A stretch of 64,000 nt of DNA from Anthoceros angustus (Eukaryota; Streptophyta; Anthocerotopsida; Anthocerotales; Anthocerotaceae). Each line of letters opens with the position of its first letter. Position 1 is the stretch's first letter. Below the pieces are notes generated by a model that saw only the letters and a program-made list of their open reading frames with translations, was not told the DNA's origin and ran no database searches. Both the position numbers and the translations under genes were made by a program. The stretch lies in the NCBI GenBank assembly GCA_010909165.1, contig MU008193.1, positions 310,001-374,000 on the forward strand, in the 5' to 3' direction. Positions 20,922-33,022 of the stretch are shown here, in pieces.

Positions 20922-23900
20922 CTAACTAATCGAACTCCGTGAACCATGTTCATCAAGTGTTTCAATGTCCTCGCCGGATGCAACATCTTACACGCCATCA
21001 TCCATGACGTCCCTTCCTTCCATATGTTCCGGAGCTTCCTCACAGGCGCAAAACGTACATGTTTTTCCGTATTATGGTTACGGTCCTTGCATTTTGCTTA
21101 TACATTTTGTTAGAGAAAACCCGTATGCCAAGATGAATGTGTGCGAAAGAAGCAATTTGTCGTGTTTCGCAACCTCATGCTCCGTCGTTGAGAGCGACCC
21201 CCACGCAGCGTTGGTGGCGATCGTAAAATCATCTCCTCTAGGTAGCCTTCAAATGCGTCGTGCATTTAGTCACCCACCAATGGACTTTAATGAATGGGCG
21301 TCACATTGGAAGTCCACAAGAACTTTTGCGAGCGATGGTCGATTGTCGCATCTCACAAGGCACCGCAATCATGTGACTGTTTGTATCTCCAACACCGCGT
21401 TCAAGCTTTCTTGTTCCGCCGCGCATCATCCGCCGCGCTCCAACATACATGTCCACGGCACCACGACGATTGGATCTGTAAAATCTCGACCTCGGTACAA
21501 CCAAAGGCGATGCAACTCTTCATTATGTGTTCTATCGTACCATTGCCAAGGGTCTTCAATTCCTCGGCATGCTCACATGCTATCTTGTCCACGATGGTGA
21601 TTGCTTCAGAATTCCTCCCACCAAATATCCTCACTGCGCCCAAATGGGTCCGAGTTTTCCTCTAGTTTCCCACGCATTCTTTGCAAGACTTCTTTGGGAT
21701 CTCTCCCTCTGCGCGCTTTTTACTTGGACCTCCAAATGAACCAAGCAGCGGCTTGAATAGGAGTAGATGGGACATTATTCAAAACTCCAAACCCTCGTCC
21801 GGTGACCCGTATTCATCGTGGAATATTGTTTGCCCCTCATCACGATAACAAGTCCGCTCACCTCGCGTTTCTCGGGTTATTTTGAGTGATCTTTGAAGAT
21901 ATATTGTGCAACTTTCACCTGACAACTTTGTTTATAGCCGCCTTACCATAAGGTATTGGCCACACAAACTTTCAGTGGAACTTCTTTCACCTCCATAATT
22001 TTGGTTTGGGCGTATATGCATTCTCCAAAATACCCATCGGTTTGGGCGTAAAGCTTCCTTCGCAAGCACTTGAAAACCTCGAAAACATCGGTCAACTTTG
22101 GTCATGAGTGTGCCCAACCGGAGGAATCCTACTTTTACCTTCTCAAAACCTTAAGCTCTACCAACATATTCAGGTAAGCGAATAGCGGTGCATTCTTATT
22201 CTCCCGTGCGGTGTCGAGTTGAAGATAAAGAACCTTTGGTAGTAGTCCTCGTAATTTGAAATGACATCGGATATTGGCTATAGTCGGTTTGCATCGTTAG
22301 GATGTTCCGTATGCCATGAATAGTTCCGACATGGTGTAGTTATAAATCATGCACCCCACAACATGGACGTCGATCAAACCTACATCCGGTCCTTGGGTAA
22401 CGCGTGAAATGTGGAAGGCTGTCTTGTTGGTCCATCCGTCGATGGATATCCCGATATACTTTGGTCTCCATAACATTTCACGCGGTGCTTGATGCATTTT
22501 TCTCTCTCGGACTTGATGGTACTGCGCCTCGGATCGACTTCAAATGCTTAAAATAATCACCCAAACAACGTTGAGGAATAAACGCCGCTCGGAAGGAACA
22601 GCAATACCGATGGTGACCGGACTTCACAACTATGCCTCGGTCGGTGCCTGTTATGCCGGTGGCCGGCCCTATCGTCAGCCGGTGTGGCGCTAACCGTGTG
22701 GGTGGCCGGCCACAAAAACACAATTTCACATCAAGCCTCACCTTGTTTTTCTCTGTTTTCTCGCTCTTTATATTTCGTTTGAGGCAGTTGTGCACAAGGC
22801 AAACCGATTGCTCTTGAATTTTGACCTTGTGGAAGTCGTAGCCCAAAGTGACAAAAGTAGGAATGAGAAACATTGTCTTCTTGGCCTGCATATGTTGCTT
22901 GTATTCTTGAACACCTCGCCTTTTGAGTAAGAGTCGGAAGGTGATACACTTCAATGTTTGGCATTCTCGGCAATAAGCATAAGCAGTTGGTTCATCCACG
23001 CGGCTGTTGCATCTTGATTCGATCGCCTTCGTGTCGCAAGGCAGACCACGCAATGTTTCCGATTGCTCGCTTTGCTTCTTCTGCAGCTAGACCCGATACA
23101 ATAAGCGCGTCAAGGCCTCTCTACACTTTTCCTCGTCCGACAAGAAACGAGTCTACCTAACCCTTCCATCGCTCCCATAATCGACATCAAAAGGGATTGT
23201 AGGTGCATCTCCCTCCACCGCACATTCTAAGGAACCGATACCTCAAATCTCGAAGGTTGCCTTCCCTATTGTCCTCAAGCATTGTCTACCACAGTTTTGC
23301 GAAAATCACGGGTAGAACCTCTTCACATTTCATCTCGGGCACTTTAGATTGCCTTTTACTGGGCGTCGTGGTGGTCTCGCCATGCTCGATAAATGATTCG
23401 GACCGGGCTTCAAATTATATATGCGCCTTTGGTGGATGTTCAAAACCTCATCCGAGTCCTCTTCCTCCACAGTTCCACCGAGCGTCTTTGGGGCCACAGT
23501 GGAAAGCAGTATCTTCTAGATACTGCAAACCGAGTTGGCATTCACCCCAGCGGCCATATCCGGTCGTGTCGTCGTGGAGCACTTCCCGGAGGAGTAGTCT
23601 TGCGGATGGCGGGATGTAGAGGCTCTGGCGGAGAAGGACTTCCGTGAATGGAATCCAACATCGAAAGGGCGGTGTCTTTGGAATGGATGCGATTATCGCG
23701 TCGGAAGTGGTGGAGGCCGTGCACTGCAGTCTGAATAACACACACGGAATCATGTTAAAGAGCCTTTGGAATGCAATCGATTTCCGACGAGTTTGCACGT
23801 ACCTTCATCTAGTTCTCCTCTTCATCTTGAACACCTTGACGATTGGCATTTCAAGTACCGCGCTGATGCCTCGACCGTAGTTCAAATGATACACACATCG

Positions 23901-24133
23901 AACGTGAAACGATGGAATGTCGAATATGCAAATAGTGCTTGCCCGTTTGGCCTCCGCGCATGGCGTCTTATAGTGTTGCATATCGAGGAATCTCGCGTTG
24001 ACCGATAGCATCCAAGTCCTTTGACTTCAAGAACTCCTTCCTTTGCTTCATCGGCAAATTTTCAAGAGCTACCTGTGCATGGGAAGAAGCGCACTTTGAA
24101 TCAGATCAAAGTCACACCCACAATTATAGACAT
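20922..24133 (-). pseudogene. Gene 1 of B1: DUF7869-type putative transposase (broken, one intron)
   Basis: The chosen start is the ATG at 24,133 (MSIIVGVTL in B2); the stop is TAG at 20,922-20,924 (HGSRSSIS). Conserved parts are EFLKSKDLDAIG (about 24,000-24,040), a CRECQTLKC cluster (about 22,940-22,975), KVKIQEQSVCLVHNCLK ahead of the intron, and KYIGISIDGWTN (about 22,425-22,460; B2 reads IDGMDQ). VHVVGCMIYNYTMS (about 22,325-22,370), LQLDTARENKN (about 22,190-22,225) and a C-terminal IHLGIRVF-like strand follow. The set matches family A gene 1 motif for motif at lower identity. It is about 3.2 kb including the intron. Numerous frameshifts break it. Confidence 0.7.
22547..22741 (-). other. 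Predicted intron of B1 gene 1 with variable GC core
   Basis: On the minus strand the donor is AACAAG|GTGAGG (22,736-22,741) and the acceptor is TTATTTTAAG (AG at 22,547-22,548), giving 195 bp. Flanks inside the intron (TTGATGTGAAATTGTGTTTT and CATAGTT.TGAAGTC) match B2, but the core at about 22,612-22,712, rich in GGCCGGCC, does not align with the B2 core. The intron sits at the same place in the protein as the family A gene 1 intron. Confidence 0.55.
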
Positions 24134-24723
24134 GTGACATAAGGTGGTACGTGTGGTGTTGGATGATTTATTGAAATTTTGAACTTGGGGTTAACTGCAA
24201 GTGTCTTGATGATGGGAGTGGATATTCATGAATAGATATTTCGATGGACCTTGAATGAGAGTGCAGCGTCCTTAGAAAATGATGGCATAAGATGAGGTGG
24301 ATGCATCGAATTTGTAATGGGCCTATTTTAGGCATTTGAGGTTAAATGAATGATGACCGTGTTCGGTGAACCTACTGCTACTACTTGAGCCGTTTTAGCG
24401 TAACTAGCGGTGTTAAGGCTTTATCGTAATCCGGATGCATTCAAACATCCATATTTCATTTCCACGAGCTCGAGCCTCTCCTTTTCATCAAGAGTTCGAG
24501 AGTCCGGATCTTTCTCTTACTTCCTCCCGCCAACTTCCGCATGAGGTTTTGAAGATTGCGGGATGGTGATCGCGAGGGCGCTCTGGAATAAGCATGCGGT
24601 CGACCCCTGCGTTGGAGGCGCCGCACGCATCGAAGCGGGAAAAATGCGATGCGAGCAGCGGATCGGCTGCAAGGGCGTCGGATGAGGGGATGCATCCCAG
24701 AATGTGTAACCCCACCCGCTATT
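24134..24723. promoter_or_regulatory. Divergent intergenic region of B1
   Basis: This region lies between the gene 1 and gene 2 starts. It contains conserved non-coding words shared with B2: GGTGGTACGTGTGGTGTTGG, ATGAGGTGGATGCATCGAAT and TAATGGGCCTATTTTAGGC, plus a G/C-rich patch at 24,585-24,690 that varies between copies. TTTTAGCGTAAC near 24,390-24,405 is also shared. No TATA box or repeat array is visible. Confidence 0.4.
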
Positions 24724-25210
24724 ATGCAATTGAGAGAATCCTCTCATGGTAGTGTCCGGACGTCCACCTCAAAGGGTACTCAGCGGAGAGGATATGAAGA
24801 CATTGATGGCCTGAGAGCACCAACCTCGGTGGAAATGCATCATGCGATTCCTCATGCTTTTAACTTTGTGGAGCAGCTTTGGTGAAAAGCTCCGATTCTC
24901 TTCGGTACAAACAAAGGGGTGGGTTGTTGCGGAAGAAGAACCGATCCAGTGCCTTGGATTCCACTCGGCCTTATGGATTAACGGTTACAATGGTATTGAG
25001 GGGATTCGTGCAAGAGCTGGATGGATTCTATGTACCGATGGGCGGAATGGGAAGATATGCACATACGCTTTTGGTCACCAAGAAACCTCATTTGCACATA
25101 AACGATGACATCAACACACATCTCCTGCGATAATGGATGCTGCCAAGATAATGCCTCGTCGTGTGAGCCAGTTGAAATCGGCCTTGCGTGATTCCAAAAG
25201 TGTTCAAGAT

Positions 25211-25298
25211 GTAAGTCGGTTGTATGTCATGTATCACTTCCCATTTTCGATTAGGGTTTCGCCCGTATACTCATTGTTTTCCTCTTTAAAATGAGCAG
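25211..25298 (+). other. Predicted small intron of B1 gene 2
   Basis: The donor is CAAGAT|GTAAGTC and the acceptor is TTAAAATGAGCAG|GAG after a T-rich stretch (TTGTTTTCCTCTTT). At 88 bp it is typical of compact eukaryotic introns. The donor is unchanged in B2 (42,737 region) but the B2 acceptor reads ATGAATGGGG, so that copy may have lost it. Removing it joins SKSVQD to ENNFAFYS. Confidence 0.5.
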
Positions 25299-26923
25299 GA
25301 GAACAATTTTGCGTTCTACTCGCTCCGTTGAAGGTCTTGAAGAACAGTGTAGTGATCGAGCCGGTGATCGGGCGGCGGTGCGGCACCGCTTGTCAGGCGG
25401 GCGGTGGGTGTGCCAGCGATGCCCCGGAGAGATGGAGGAGGACGAGGTTCCGGTGAGCCGAGCTCTCCGGAAGAGGAGGCGATCTCGGCCTCGGGTCCGA
25501 TCAGGCGAGCACAGGCGAGGCTCGCAACATGTCCAGTCTTGAATCGAGGCTTTTGAGGAGGAGGTGACCCCTCGTCCGTCAGAAGAGGACCGTCGCCGGC
25601 AGCGGCCAGAAAGAAGAAGAAGGGAATCCAACTGTCCGGGTCTCCGGTGAAGATGAGAAGGCGAATGGCTGGTAAGAATGCTCCTAATGTCTCGCCTCCA
25701 ATTCGAGCATGTGAATTGAAGCATCTTGTTTTGATTTCCATGCGGAGCACACCAATCAAGCGAAGAGGAAGGCAAGATCTCGGTGGTGATGGAGAAGAGG
25801 TGGGCGAGGCGGAAAAATTAAGGAAGTCGAGGAAGCATGCGAGAAGAGGAAGCCGTTGCGGACGGCGACCACGATGCCGAAACTGGAGCTCCTTCGGAGG
25901 ATGACTATCGGAGATGGTTCGCACTGGGCCTACAAGAAGCGGGTGCAAACCACAACATTCGACATTCACATTTCGTACTCGTCACCTTCATTTCTAACGG
26001 CGGATGCTCGGATAAGGAAGGTGGATGAGGCATGGATGAAGTGCCTTGTTCGATGCGAGCGTCTGTGAAGGAAGGGACGCTCCCACTTTTGTGCATGATT
26101 GATCCGGCCGGTGCTTGAAGAAAAAGATGCACCGGAGGAGATCGAGCCCGATTACACCCTAGGGGTGCTTTGGGAGGGAACCATTGCTATGCCGCCATGC
26201 GGAACCATGCGAAATGTATCCGTGAAGATAAATTTCAATGGCTCGAGGCCATGTATGCAGCTTGTGAGAGGAAGAAATGGTCTTTGGCGGTGATCACAAT
26301 GTGTATGCGAGACAAGAGGAAGAAGCTTGGTTTTATTGAACAAGTCCGCTACATACATGATGAGCTTGAGATTTGGCACGGACACACCCGATGGAAAACC
26401 CTCATGCGGTGGAAGTTCAATGTGTACAAGTTCTTTGGGGATCTTTGGAAACTCAAGGACACGGATTATGTCTGAAGATGGTGGGCGGAAGAAGACTGCC
26501 GTTGAGGATTGCGAGTGCGGGGTAAATGTGGGAAACGTGGACACGATTTTCCGAATGTGGGAGAAGTGCGAACTCCAGGCGGCGGGGAGCAGTGATCGGG
26601 GGCAGGCGGGCGAAAGCAAGCACAAACCCCAACCTACAACAGCGGCCCAGGTCCTGGGCCCCCTCCGGCTCCAATGCTCGGAAGGGCATGGAGAGCATTC
26701 AAGAGTCGAAGGGCGAGAAGGTGAAGATGTTGATAGCGATGACCGGAGAAGGTCATCAAGGCTGGTGAAAGATATGGATACTAATGTTGCAGGAAGAAGA
26801 TTAACCTTATCGAGCATGCCTTTGAAGGCTATGAAGTGTGCCACCTTAGAAATTAAATAAGCAGGTTTCCTAAACATCTGAGGCCAAGGCTGGCGAAGTT
26901 TCAAGCAGACTTTTGCGAAAGTG

Positions 26924-27102
26924 GTAGTGAGCGTGTTCGTTAGGGGAGTGCGTCGGTGCAGTGGCGGTGGCCGGCGCCTCCCCTTCTTGTTTGTTCCGTA
27001 GGCGCAAGGGAGTCGGTCGGTAGGGCGCCTCAGCGTTCTTGCCAGTGACGCACTCGGGGTCTCGGTGGTGGCCACTCCTCCTGCGCCATCCAACATGTTC
27101 AG
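26924..27102 (+). other. Predicted 3' intron of B1 gene 2 with variable GC core
   Basis: The acceptor CATGTTCAG (27,101-27,102) and both flanks match B2. The donor is degraded to GTAGTG here, whereas B2 has GTAAGT. It is 179 bp long against 178 bp in B2, yet the central 26,955-27,080 is strongly rearranged relative to 44,530-44,650. Confidence 0.45.
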
Positions 27103-27154
27103 CTTTGGTGGGGTCAGGGGTTGGCCGTGCCCACACCTAGTCTTATTGTCTATT

Positions 27155-27182
27155 AAAAGGGGTTTCTCTTGAAACCCCTTTT
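27155..27182. repeat. B1/A2 junction: perfect 12-bp hairpin
   Basis: AAAAGGGGTTTC is followed by TCTT and then its exact reverse complement, giving a 12-bp stem with a 4-nt loop. It lies precisely at the boundary between B1 and inverted element A2. It overlaps the A terminal inverted repeat. Other roles such as a transcription terminator cannot be excluded, since both flanking genes end toward it. Confidence 0.8.
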
Positions 27183-27432
27183 TGCAGCCTACAGACGTTC
27201 CGGGACCCCAACTGCGGAAATCCGCCTTTGGAATCGACCTTTTTGGTATTTCTCCATGACGGTCACCATAACATTTCAATTTTTGGTGCGATACGATATG
27301 GGACATTACGCATCGAGAGAAAACCATCCGAGAGACATTCACGATCAGCTTTTCGTGGCCATGCTATTTGTGCACAAACTTGTCGCACTCACATTCATGA
27401 GTCTCAACGATGACATCGGTCTATGTTTCTAG

Positions 27433-30400
27433 CTAGTTTGGCGAATGTTGTCTTTCCGTCCTCGGGGCAGCGATGTCATCGTTCTCTTGCGGTAGGTTGC
27501 GGATCGTAAATAGCAAGAGGAAGATATGGCGTTTCTCCACCTTGGGACTCGCCAAAGCCTCCGGATGTTGGTTGTCCCAAGTAGTCTTTCTTGGTCTTAA
27601 CTTCTTTCCTTACGTTCTTAGGGTTATCGGACCTTTTTGCCATCTTCTCCTTCTTCTTTGCGGCCCTGTGATTGACTCAAGTCTTGAAGGTCGATGGGTG
27701 CGCATGTTCCTTGAACCAAGTGTAGCGTTGCGGCCACGCTTAAGCGATCTCCTGCGCCATCTCTTTGGCAAAAAAACCGGATGTCACGTTTGTGTGGTTT
27801 GGTGGTCAACTCTTCCTAAATGCATGAAACACTTCATGGCACATGTCTGTGTTCGATGAATATTGTGCTCCTCTGTTCTTGGTCAGCACAATCAGTTCCT
27901 CCCTTCGATAATGCATAAGTATTCCACTCACTTCCGAGCATCCATCTATAACCCATTCCCTCTTTAGAATAGGTCATATAGCGGGACCATCAACCCTATT
28001 GGCTTTTGGTAAGGAGAAACAACATGGCCATCGTTGGACACATTCAAAAGTTTCTTCACGGCTCGCTATGTCGAATAAGCGGGCATTGCTCCAATCTCAC
28101 GCACTATTGGACAATGCCGCGCACTTCCTCATATCTTCAGATTGGGTGAACACCATACCCCATCATGTACTCGCGATTCTCGTAAAGTCCTCGTCCAGAG
28201 ACCAAATTGTCTTTCTCCCGGACCATTGTATAAACCCCCCTTTTCACACCATTTTAGCGGTGCATTTGGACATCACATACGTGCGGTCCATGCATGAATA
28301 TCAGCGGAAAGTCTTGCATTCGGTGATTGTCATGAATCCATCCATTATCTTCTCCAAATCCTCACATGTCATCTCCTTATCCCATGTCTCCGATAAATTG
28401 CCCCTTGGTAAATCGGCGACCAACGACTTGTATTCTCTTTTCCCCAAGTAGGCAGCCATTTCACGAATATCACCGGTTATTACACAGTAGCGGACCTTTG
28501 CTTGCTTTTTGAACATGGAAAATGTCTAGTTTTTCGTTGTCTTCCTCTTGACTCTCTCTGCAAATCTTCCACCCTCTTCCAATTTCTTGCCGCATTGATG
28601 TGCTCTTTGAAGCTATCGGGTATCATCTTCTCTTTTGTACTCTTCACACTTGATTATGCACGCAGGATGGAGGCGTTCATAGGTCGAACATGAAGGCGAG
28701 TCGCAAACTAGTTCTTGCTTGCTAACTCGAGTGACAATGTGTACTTACAATGTGATCAAACACGGTTGAAATTTCGCTATATCTTACGGTGTTGAGTGCC
28801 TCGGATATTCTCTCAACGCAAATGAATTGCACCTCGATCCGAGCAAAATCTTGTCGGATGACATTCAACTTCTTGGCCGTTATCCACGTTTTCATGCGCT
28901 CACGGTCAACTCGCCTTGAATCACTTTCTCCGGTAGACAACATAATCCTTTCACTGCTTCCACAGGCATGCCAGAAAACTCTCAATTGGTCGCATGCATT
29001 GGCTTTATCATCAAATTTGGATCCATAATGCGGCTCTGTATCCAAGACCCCACGTTTTGATTTCCCTCTTGCTGCCTTTCTTGGTTACCTTGCTCGAAGC
29101 TCACCCCTCTCCCAAAGATCGAAAACCTCGTCCACCGTGTCCACACATGAGGCGGACACTAGCAATGCTGCAGGCGACGGTCGGTCATTTGCATTTCTTC
29201 CCGATCGAGCGTCGCCGATGGCCTAGCATCCGATATAGATTGTACTTCCAATCCATTGTAATGCTAATACCCTCCTTGAGCGATTTTCATTTCATCGTGA
29301 ATATAGGACTTGCTCAATGAAAGACATCCTCTTAGGAAATCTGCCTTGACATTGTGATCGTGGCGGACACGCATCTCTTTGGTTAAGCTGCATATATGAG
29401 CTTCCATATCTTTGGAAGTGTGAGTTCTCCGGGTCTTGCGTCAGGCGTTGGAGCGCATAGGTGGTTCCCACAATACTCCCATGGTGTCTGCTGCCTTTTC
29501 AACTTGTCTTTGTCAAAGACCTCTCTGCGCACTCCCTTGGATCGATCATACATAGCGGAGAGTACTCCCTCTTGCGGGTCCCTTTTAATTTCCGGAGAAG
29601 ATGTTTTCCCCATGATTCATCCACTCTTGGATCGGCGTCACGAGTAATGTAGTCTGCGCTTCTCGGCTTGGTGATGGCAACCATATCGTATCGGAATGCA
29701 CCTCTTTTGTCTTGACTCTCGAATTTGATGTAGGGTCCTTATCTTTGTTGGGCTCGCTCCACTCTGTCGTTGTCGTCATTGACTTTGGTGATATGCCTGA
29801 CCCGTCGAGTGTCTAAATCAATGTCATTACTCTTCCTCTTTTCCCTTTTGGTTTACCTTTCGTCCTTGCGGTGGCTGGAACATCGCGTCTACCTCCTTGA
29901 GGTTGGTTGTACAGGCTCGCTCCTTCACGATTCTTTGACCCTCTTGTCCAAACTTTGTAGAAGGCTGGGCATCGTCAATGCATGGCGATTCTTGGGACAT
30001 TTGTGCGCGTTTTGAGCCACCCTCGCTATGTATATCCTCTCTGTTGTTGTCGTGCTTCAACTCTCGGTTGTCTATGCATCTCGTCCTCAACATCTTCATT
30101 TGCGGTTTCATGCTCTTCATATTACTTTTCTCCGTCATCCGAATATCTATACTGCTGGTGCAAGTACCTCTCTGTTTCTGTTCCATTGAATCGTCCTTGA
30201 ATTTCCCATATTAGTGATATGGCGGTGCTTTGGTCGTGGTTGACTTTTCCTAGCCTCTCCATCGCTATCTCGGAGGATCGCTTTCCTGGCTTGTTCGGCC
30301 ATCTTCATCATCAACCCAGAACTATTTCTTTTGGACAAGCGCATAGTCCCGAATATACGCATCACAAAGACAACCGCCTCCATTAACCGGATGCATCAAC

Positions 30401-31597
30401 GAAACATCCTTTATTCGGGGTACACAAAGGGGCACCGGTCCTCGTCCCGCACTTCCGGACGGACGAGTCGCATGCGCGCTGAAATGCGCGCAAAGGTCTG
30501 CGCGCGCGCACGCGCAGTGCGCGCAGAATCGCGCGCCGGCGCGCTGATGTCGCAGCGCGCATGCGCGCACTAGGAGCAGTCGGCGCCAAAAGTGCGCGTT
30601 TATCCTCCGCATGCGCGCGCATGCGGCCGGCTCACTTGTGCAGCGGGCACTCATCACGGACTTCGCGGTGGGCCGGGTCGCATCACATACTGAAAGTGCG
30701 CACGTCTCGTCACGCGCACTGGGCGCGCCTCCTCATGCGCGCGCAGTGCGACGAGCTGTCGCAGCGCCTGGTCGCGCAGCATCGCGCACATGCTGCACCG
30801 TCTTGGCACAAGTGCGGCGCCGTCTCATGGTACCCGGTGCGCGCGCTTGCGGATCATCTCCGGCCTGCTGCGGTGATGGTGCAATCACGAAAAATGGGTG
30901 GTCGATTCTCTTCGTCTACATACCTTGTCACTTGTCATGGCGTCGTCCCCGCGGGTCTTGGGTATTGCGCCTTGGAATCGGTTGTCACTCAATACCAGCG
31001 GTGATGACGGTTAGAATTCCTCAAAAGAACTTCTCCTCATTGTGCATATCGAGTTTGATTACGCATTGCGGACTTCATACTTCCAAGCCCATAGAATGTA
31101 CCCAACCACAATCTTACGTGTCCTCAACGCATCCATATACCCGTTCACCGAATGGGATGGGATCAAAATTCTCATGTGAGTCGGTTCCTTCTTCATGTAT
31201 ACCATTCCTTGTCCGGTAATTACGATAGATCTGTGCAAATCTCGATCAACACATTTTTCTAGAGAAAGGATTCTCCAATGTGGTCCACAGCACAATCCAT
31301 CATCGAAAAATTTTGATGCCATCATCAAGCTGATGCTCCCTTGCTTGGCTTGGGCCTCCATGTGATGTCCCTTGTGAAGGCCCACTCTTCCTATCGGATG
31401 CTCCTTGTGGGAGGAGAGTCGACTTTCACGGTGATGGTCGGATGTTGGTGGTTCGACCACCACCCAACCTCCTCTGCTGCACTCGTTTCAGGCTCGTCTT
31501 CGACATTGGCTTCCTTTTGCGTTTTGGAGGTTTGGGGTGAGGTTGAGGCTCTACAAAGTTGGCACATTTTGCACGCACTTGCATGTGGGATGGACAT
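27433..31597 (-). pseudogene. Gene 2 of A2 (broken)
   Basis: This is the same gene as A1 gene 2. On the minus strand it starts at the ATG at 31,597 with the basic stretch PHPKPPKRKRKPMSK (about 31,500-31,550), followed by KFFDDG...EKCVDRDL (31,230-31,320). The predicted intron with a GC array follows (donor 30,918-30,923), then the acidic block. EWMNHGE, MDWKYNLY, SFKEHINAARNWKRVED and MTCEDLEKIMDGFMT (about 28,325-28,380) follow, with a C-terminus ending PRTERQHSPN at 27,433. Frameshifts are frequent. Function is unknown; the basic N-terminus suggests nuclear import. Confidence 0.55.
30440..30923 (-). other. GC-rich array inside predicted intron of A2 gene 2
   Basis: The donor AAG|GTATGT lies at 30,918-30,923 (minus strand). 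The core at 30,440-30,870 is dominated by GCGCGCA/TGCGCGC words and palindromes, for example TGCGCGCGCGCACGCGCAG around 30,500. It lacks the clean 10-bp register seen in A3. The flanks GGGGCACCGGTCCTCGTCCC (about 30,430) and GGTACCCGGTGCGCGCG (about 30,828) match the other copies. Confidence 0.55.
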
Positions 31598-33022
31598 GCT
31601 GTCACCCGCGGATGCACACGTCAAGCATTAGAGGAAAGCAGGCACCCAAACCATGCGGGAAAGAATGGAATGTTGAAGTTGTCTTCATTTCATGAAACAA
31701 GCCAAATTATAGATCAGGAAACACTGCTATTTCGGGCTCCCTTTCTGAGGCTCTTCTTCAAGCCTCTTCTTCAGGCTCCTTTCACGCCCGCGACACTCGG
31801 CACAACCAAGCAAGGCATGCCACAAGCAAACAACTGCCTTCCACCAAGGCTCATGACCCAAACAGCGGTGCCTTTCACACCCAAGCACCAAGGGTGCATA
31901 ACATAAGCCAACAGCGGCTGTGCACCAACCACACAGCGGACAGGGCCTTTTGTCACCCACGATTTTGGGCGCACACAGTCGCGAAGACTTCACCAGCGGT
32001 TTGTTCGGACTCGCGGTTGCCTTGCGTCAAACCGCCTCAAGCGCATGAGGTTGCCAACCCGACAGAGGTCTCGGCCTATGTCACTTGGGCGCCTCAACCG
32101 CCGATTCAAAATGCGTGCTGTTCAAAGCGCGAGCCCTTGTGCGGATCGCCTCCAATCAAGGATGCATGTCGCCCACTAGGAGCAGTTCCTTGTCACGGAG
32201 AGACCTCAAGTCGCGGATGCATGAGATGCACTGCGAGCACACAGAGTCGCCCACGGCGCTCTTGCCTATCTCACATGTCGCATCCAGCACGATTCTCGAT
32301 GCAAAACCGCGGATGCCTTGTGTTTGCACGTCAAGCAAGGCGGGCGAGCGCTGTCTTCCTATTGCGCTCAACACCGATTCAGCACACAACTCATGCCCAA
32401 CGCAGTTCCTTGTCGAGAGACCTCAAGTCGATGCACATGGGAGATGCGCCTCAAACACACAGTCGCCCACCGGCAGCGCTTCTGTCACATGTGATCCGGC
32501 CGATTCCCGATCAAAACCGCGGATGCCTTCTATGCAGCAATCGCTCAAGCAAGGCGGGCACCACAGCACGCTCACAGCGGATGCAAGTCGCACACCATCA
32601 GCTCTTGCCCATGTTACTTAGGCGGAAAGGAATCTCAAACTTGCCTAACGTGGGTTAACTAGCTGCGGGTTGAAGGTTGGGTTAGGGTTCCGTTATAGCC
32701 CTTATTTCAAGCGAGCGTTTGGTAATTAACATTGGCGGCTACTATAGGGTTAAACACCCACCATAATCATGTATGCATATTTTAACGTTCAAACACGGAT
32801 GGACAAACTCCATAGTCACTTCTTTCTCATAGTTGACCGGTGCTCCGAAGTTTGAAGGGCGGTGAAATCTGAGCTTCTCCATCCTACTCTGCGGTGAGTC
32901 GGGCGGGCGAATGGAAGGCCATAAGCGGCGGCATGGCACAGGTCTCGAAATGTTTCACGCATTGATGTTTTTGGTGGCACGCCGCCTTTTGCGTCGCGGA
33001 AGATTGAGAAGGTGTGACAATC
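31598..33022. promoter_or_regulatory. Divergent intergenic region of A2 with 226-bp-type repeats
   Basis: Equivalent of 14,939-16,392 in inverse orientation. The tandem repeats lie at about 32,100-32,600, with CAAGTCG(C)(G)ATGCA at 32,205 and 32,425 as markers. The AACGTGGGTTAACTAG/GGTTGGGTTAGGG block at 32,645-32,695 corresponds to the AACCTAACC block of A1. The gene 1 start lies at 33,023. No core promoter element is evident. Confidence 0.45.

Larger units (their letters stand above)
24724..27125 (+). pseudogene. Gene 2 of B1: second element protein, function unknown (broken)
   Basis: A start at 24,724 (MQLRESSHGS) is plausible but unproven. The first exon ends SKSVQD at a GTAAGT donor (25,211). 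The second exon carries a Lys/Arg-rich stretch SRALRKRRRSRPR (about 25,458-25,500), EEEVTP, then KKRVQTTTFDIHI (about 25,935-25,975), DEAWMKCLVRCE, CMIDP-like wording, GFIEQVRYIHDELEI (about 26,330-26,375) and KFNVYKFFGDL. A CCHC-like cluster near 26,505-26,570 follows. CMIDP and FIEQVRYIHDE are shared with family A gene 2. A third intron is predicted at 26,924. No catalytic domain is recognised; the basic stretch and zinc knuckle suggest nucleic-acid binding. Confidence 0.45.
20823..27154 (+). mobile_element. Element B1, two-gene DUF7869 transposon (family B)
   Basis: The 6.3-kb segment lies between the right end of A1 and the right end of the inverted A2. It repeats as B2 at 38,271-44,721 in the same orientation. 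It has the same plan as family A: gene 1 (minus, DUF7869 type) on the left and gene 2 (plus) on the right, separated by about 0.6 kb. Nucleotide identity to A is not evident, but protein motifs and one intron position are shared, so B is a diverged relative. Ends are taken as the junction hairpins; its own terminal repeats are not obvious. Confidence 0.65.

Noticed and set aside
25316-25969. 217-codon minus-strand frame in B1 (25.3-25.97 kb)
   Set aside because: It is antisense to B gene 2, where conserved words and intron signals lie on the plus strand. The equivalent frame in B2 is interrupted.
27155-27182. Helitron 3' end (hairpin near terminus)
   Set aside because: No CTRR end or 5' TC was found beside the hairpin, no Rep/helicase coding sequence is present, and the ends of A form inverted repeats, which Helitrons lack.
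26152-27342. 396-codon minus-strand frame across 26.15-27.34 kb
   Set aside because: It is antisense to the conserved B gene 2, crosses the B/A boundary and the junction hairpin, and is broken in B2.
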